In this document: positions 12,188-13,195 of the stretch, one piece after another
How positions within the stretch are numbered: the first letter of the stretch is position 1
Layout: each line of letters starts with the position of its first letter
NCBI GenBank assembly: GCA_002255025.1
Contig: NJEJ01000017.1
Span: forward strand, 1 to 13,195
Reading direction: 5' to 3'
DNA: 13,195 nt
Origin: Candidatus Bathyarchaeota archaeon ex4484_135
Lineage (GTDB): Archaea > Thermoproteota > Bathyarchaeia > EX4484-135
Position numbers and translations under genes: made by a program
The notes under the pieces: generated by a model
What the model was told of the DNA's origin: nothing
Database searches by the model: none
What the model saw: the letters and a program-made list of their open reading frames with translations, nothing else

Positions 12188-13195
12188 AAAGGCCGAGGGC
12201 GTCTGCCACGTCTTTGAGACCCAGCTCCTCTAACTTGGCCCTGGTCGGCAGGCCCGTCTCTGGATCCCAGCCCCTCAGCTCATAATAGGCCTTGAGGAGT
12301 TCGTTGAACTTCTCTTTGTCCAGCTTAAAGCCCTTCACGACACCGTTCGGCACGGGCTCCTCGAACGCACGGTCGGGCAGCCTGTCCTCGCGGCCCGTGA
12401 GGCCCCTCCTGGCGTTTATGGCCCTCGTAAGGTTGAAGATACGCTCGGAGCCCTTGAGCAGTTCTTCAACGCTCATCTTGACGCCCGTGGCGGCCTCGAA
12501 GACCTTGGCATAATACTCGAGCGATAGGCCTGTCTCGACCCACTGGAGCCTGCAGCAGCCTAGGCAGTCGAACAAGGGCCTGACGTGCTGCAGGTATATG
12601 ACCTTCTCGGCCTTATCACGCGTGTACTTATCGCGGCCGACTTCTATGTCGTACGTTATGGCCCAGGCCCTGTTGTGGTGGGCTCCTATGTCGGCTGTGG
12701 CGTAGGCGAGGCCCATGGCCGGAGCAGCCCTCACGTCGTAAGCGGATTGCTCAAGGCCCTTGACCTCCATGGCGAACTTCTCGGCTCCCTTCCCGAACTT
12801 ACGGGCCGCGTACCTGACCCCGCGGGCCAACACGTCGCCTATGCCCTCGCGTTTGGCCATCAGCTCCAAGAGCTTGAAGACGCACTCCGGGTCGCCGTAT
12901 CGCAGCTCAAGGCCGCCCGTGTCCTCTGGCCCTATTATGCCACGCTCGTAGCACTCTATGGCGAAAGCTATTATGTTGCCAGCCGATATGGTGTCCATGC
13001 CGTAGTTATCGCAGAGCCAGTTGGCGTAGACCACGTCCTCTATGCTCGGGAGGCAGCAGTTCGTGCCTATCATGGCTATGGTCTCGTACTCAGGCCCGTC
13101 TATGGCCACGCCAACGTGGGGGCCAGAACGCAGGTAGGAGAACTTGCCGCAGCACATGGGGCACCTCGGGCAGGCCGTGCTAGTCGTCATGACGC
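12186..13195 (-). CDS. aldehyde ferredoxin oxidoreductase family, C-terminal part (5' end cut by window)
   Basis: About 336 codons, open to the right edge, matching the second half of tungsten/molybdopterin aldehyde ferredoxin oxidoreductases (full length about 600 residues). These oxidise aldehydes to acids and pass electrons to ferredoxin. The segment begins at the cubane-cluster motif ACPRCPMCCGKF (C-x2-C-x3-C). Later LFDCLGCCRLQW supplies the fourth cysteine. Between them lie GPEYETIAMIGTNC, NWLCDNYGMDTISAGN, AMEVKGLEQSAYDVRAAPAMGLAYATADIG-type cofactor-domain sequence and GAHHNRAW. The apparent ATG at 13190 is internal, since the frame runs upstream and the N-terminal domain is missing. 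It converges on the SAM operon with a 39-base gap. The aldehyde substrate cannot be inferred. Confidence 0.93.
   Translation of the reverse strand, partial: VMTTSTACPRCPMCCGKFSYLRSGPHVGVAIDGPEYETIAMIGTNCCLPSIEDVVYANWLCDNYGMDTISAGNIIAFAIECYERGIIGPEDTGGLELRYGDPECVFKLLELMAKREGIGDVLARGVRYAARKFGKGAEKFAMEVKGLEQSAYDVRAAPAMGLAYATADIGAHHNRAWAITYDIEVGRDKYTRDKAEKVIYLQHVRPLFDCLGCCRLQWVETGLSLEYYAKVFEAATGVKMSVEELLKGSERIFNLTRAINARRGLTGREDRLPDRAFEEPVPNGVVKGFKLDKEKFNELLKAYYELRGWDPETGLPTRAKLEELGLKDVADALGL

Noticed and set aside
1..13195. CRISPR array, rRNA, RNase P or SRP RNA
   Set aside because: No regularly spaced repeats and no conserved cores of these RNAs were seen on either strand.

Overview
The window reads as chromosomal DNA of an archaeon, most likely a thermophilic member of the Thermoproteota. 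The signs are TATA/BRE-type promoters, GTG and TTG starts, very short leaders, heavy use of AGG (Arg) and ATA (Ile), a tRNA with an encoded CCA, a LAGLIDADG intein, a TnpB remnant of archaeal type, a tungsten-type aldehyde ferredoxin oxidoreductase and a SAM hydroxide adenosyltransferase. The sequence alone does not give a genus.

Left block, minus strand (about 1-6493). In order of transcription: a PflX-like radical SAM protein split by a 335-residue intein; an alkaline-phosphatase-superfamily phosphodiesterase (COG3379-like); ATP sulfurylase (sat); a TauE/SafE-type permease; a small ribbon-helix-helix-like protein; a 45-codon ORF; and a DegT-type PLP aminotransferase cut by the window edge. 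Phosphodiesterase, sat and permease are almost gapless and look like one transcript for sulfate activation and handling. The aminotransferase suggests, by inference only, a link to surface-glycan sugars.

Middle, an AT-richer accessory stretch (about 6554-9620). A tRNA-Arg(UCG) diverges from the radical SAM gene over a shared TATA element. Beyond it lie about 440 bases of decayed coding sequence, a small acidic ORF with a perfect Shine-Dalgarno, a two-winged-helix regulator, a small membrane-anchored protein with a duplicated Asp/Pro-rich motif, and a frameshifted TnpB remnant. This resembles an old insertion zone beside a tRNA.

Right block (9630-13195). A plus-strand operon with ATGA overlaps encodes a SAM hydroxide adenosyltransferase, a HAD hydrolase and a Trm112-like/Rossmann methyltransferase. 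A perfect 17-bp tandem duplication disrupts the methyltransferase. Converging on it is the C-terminal part of an aldehyde ferredoxin oxidoreductase that runs off the right edge.

The most notable points are the intein placed exactly at the third cysteine of the radical SAM cluster motif, the 17-bp duplication, the peptide repeat whose two copies differ only at synonymous sites, and the altered GRDHAG motif in ATP sulfurylase.
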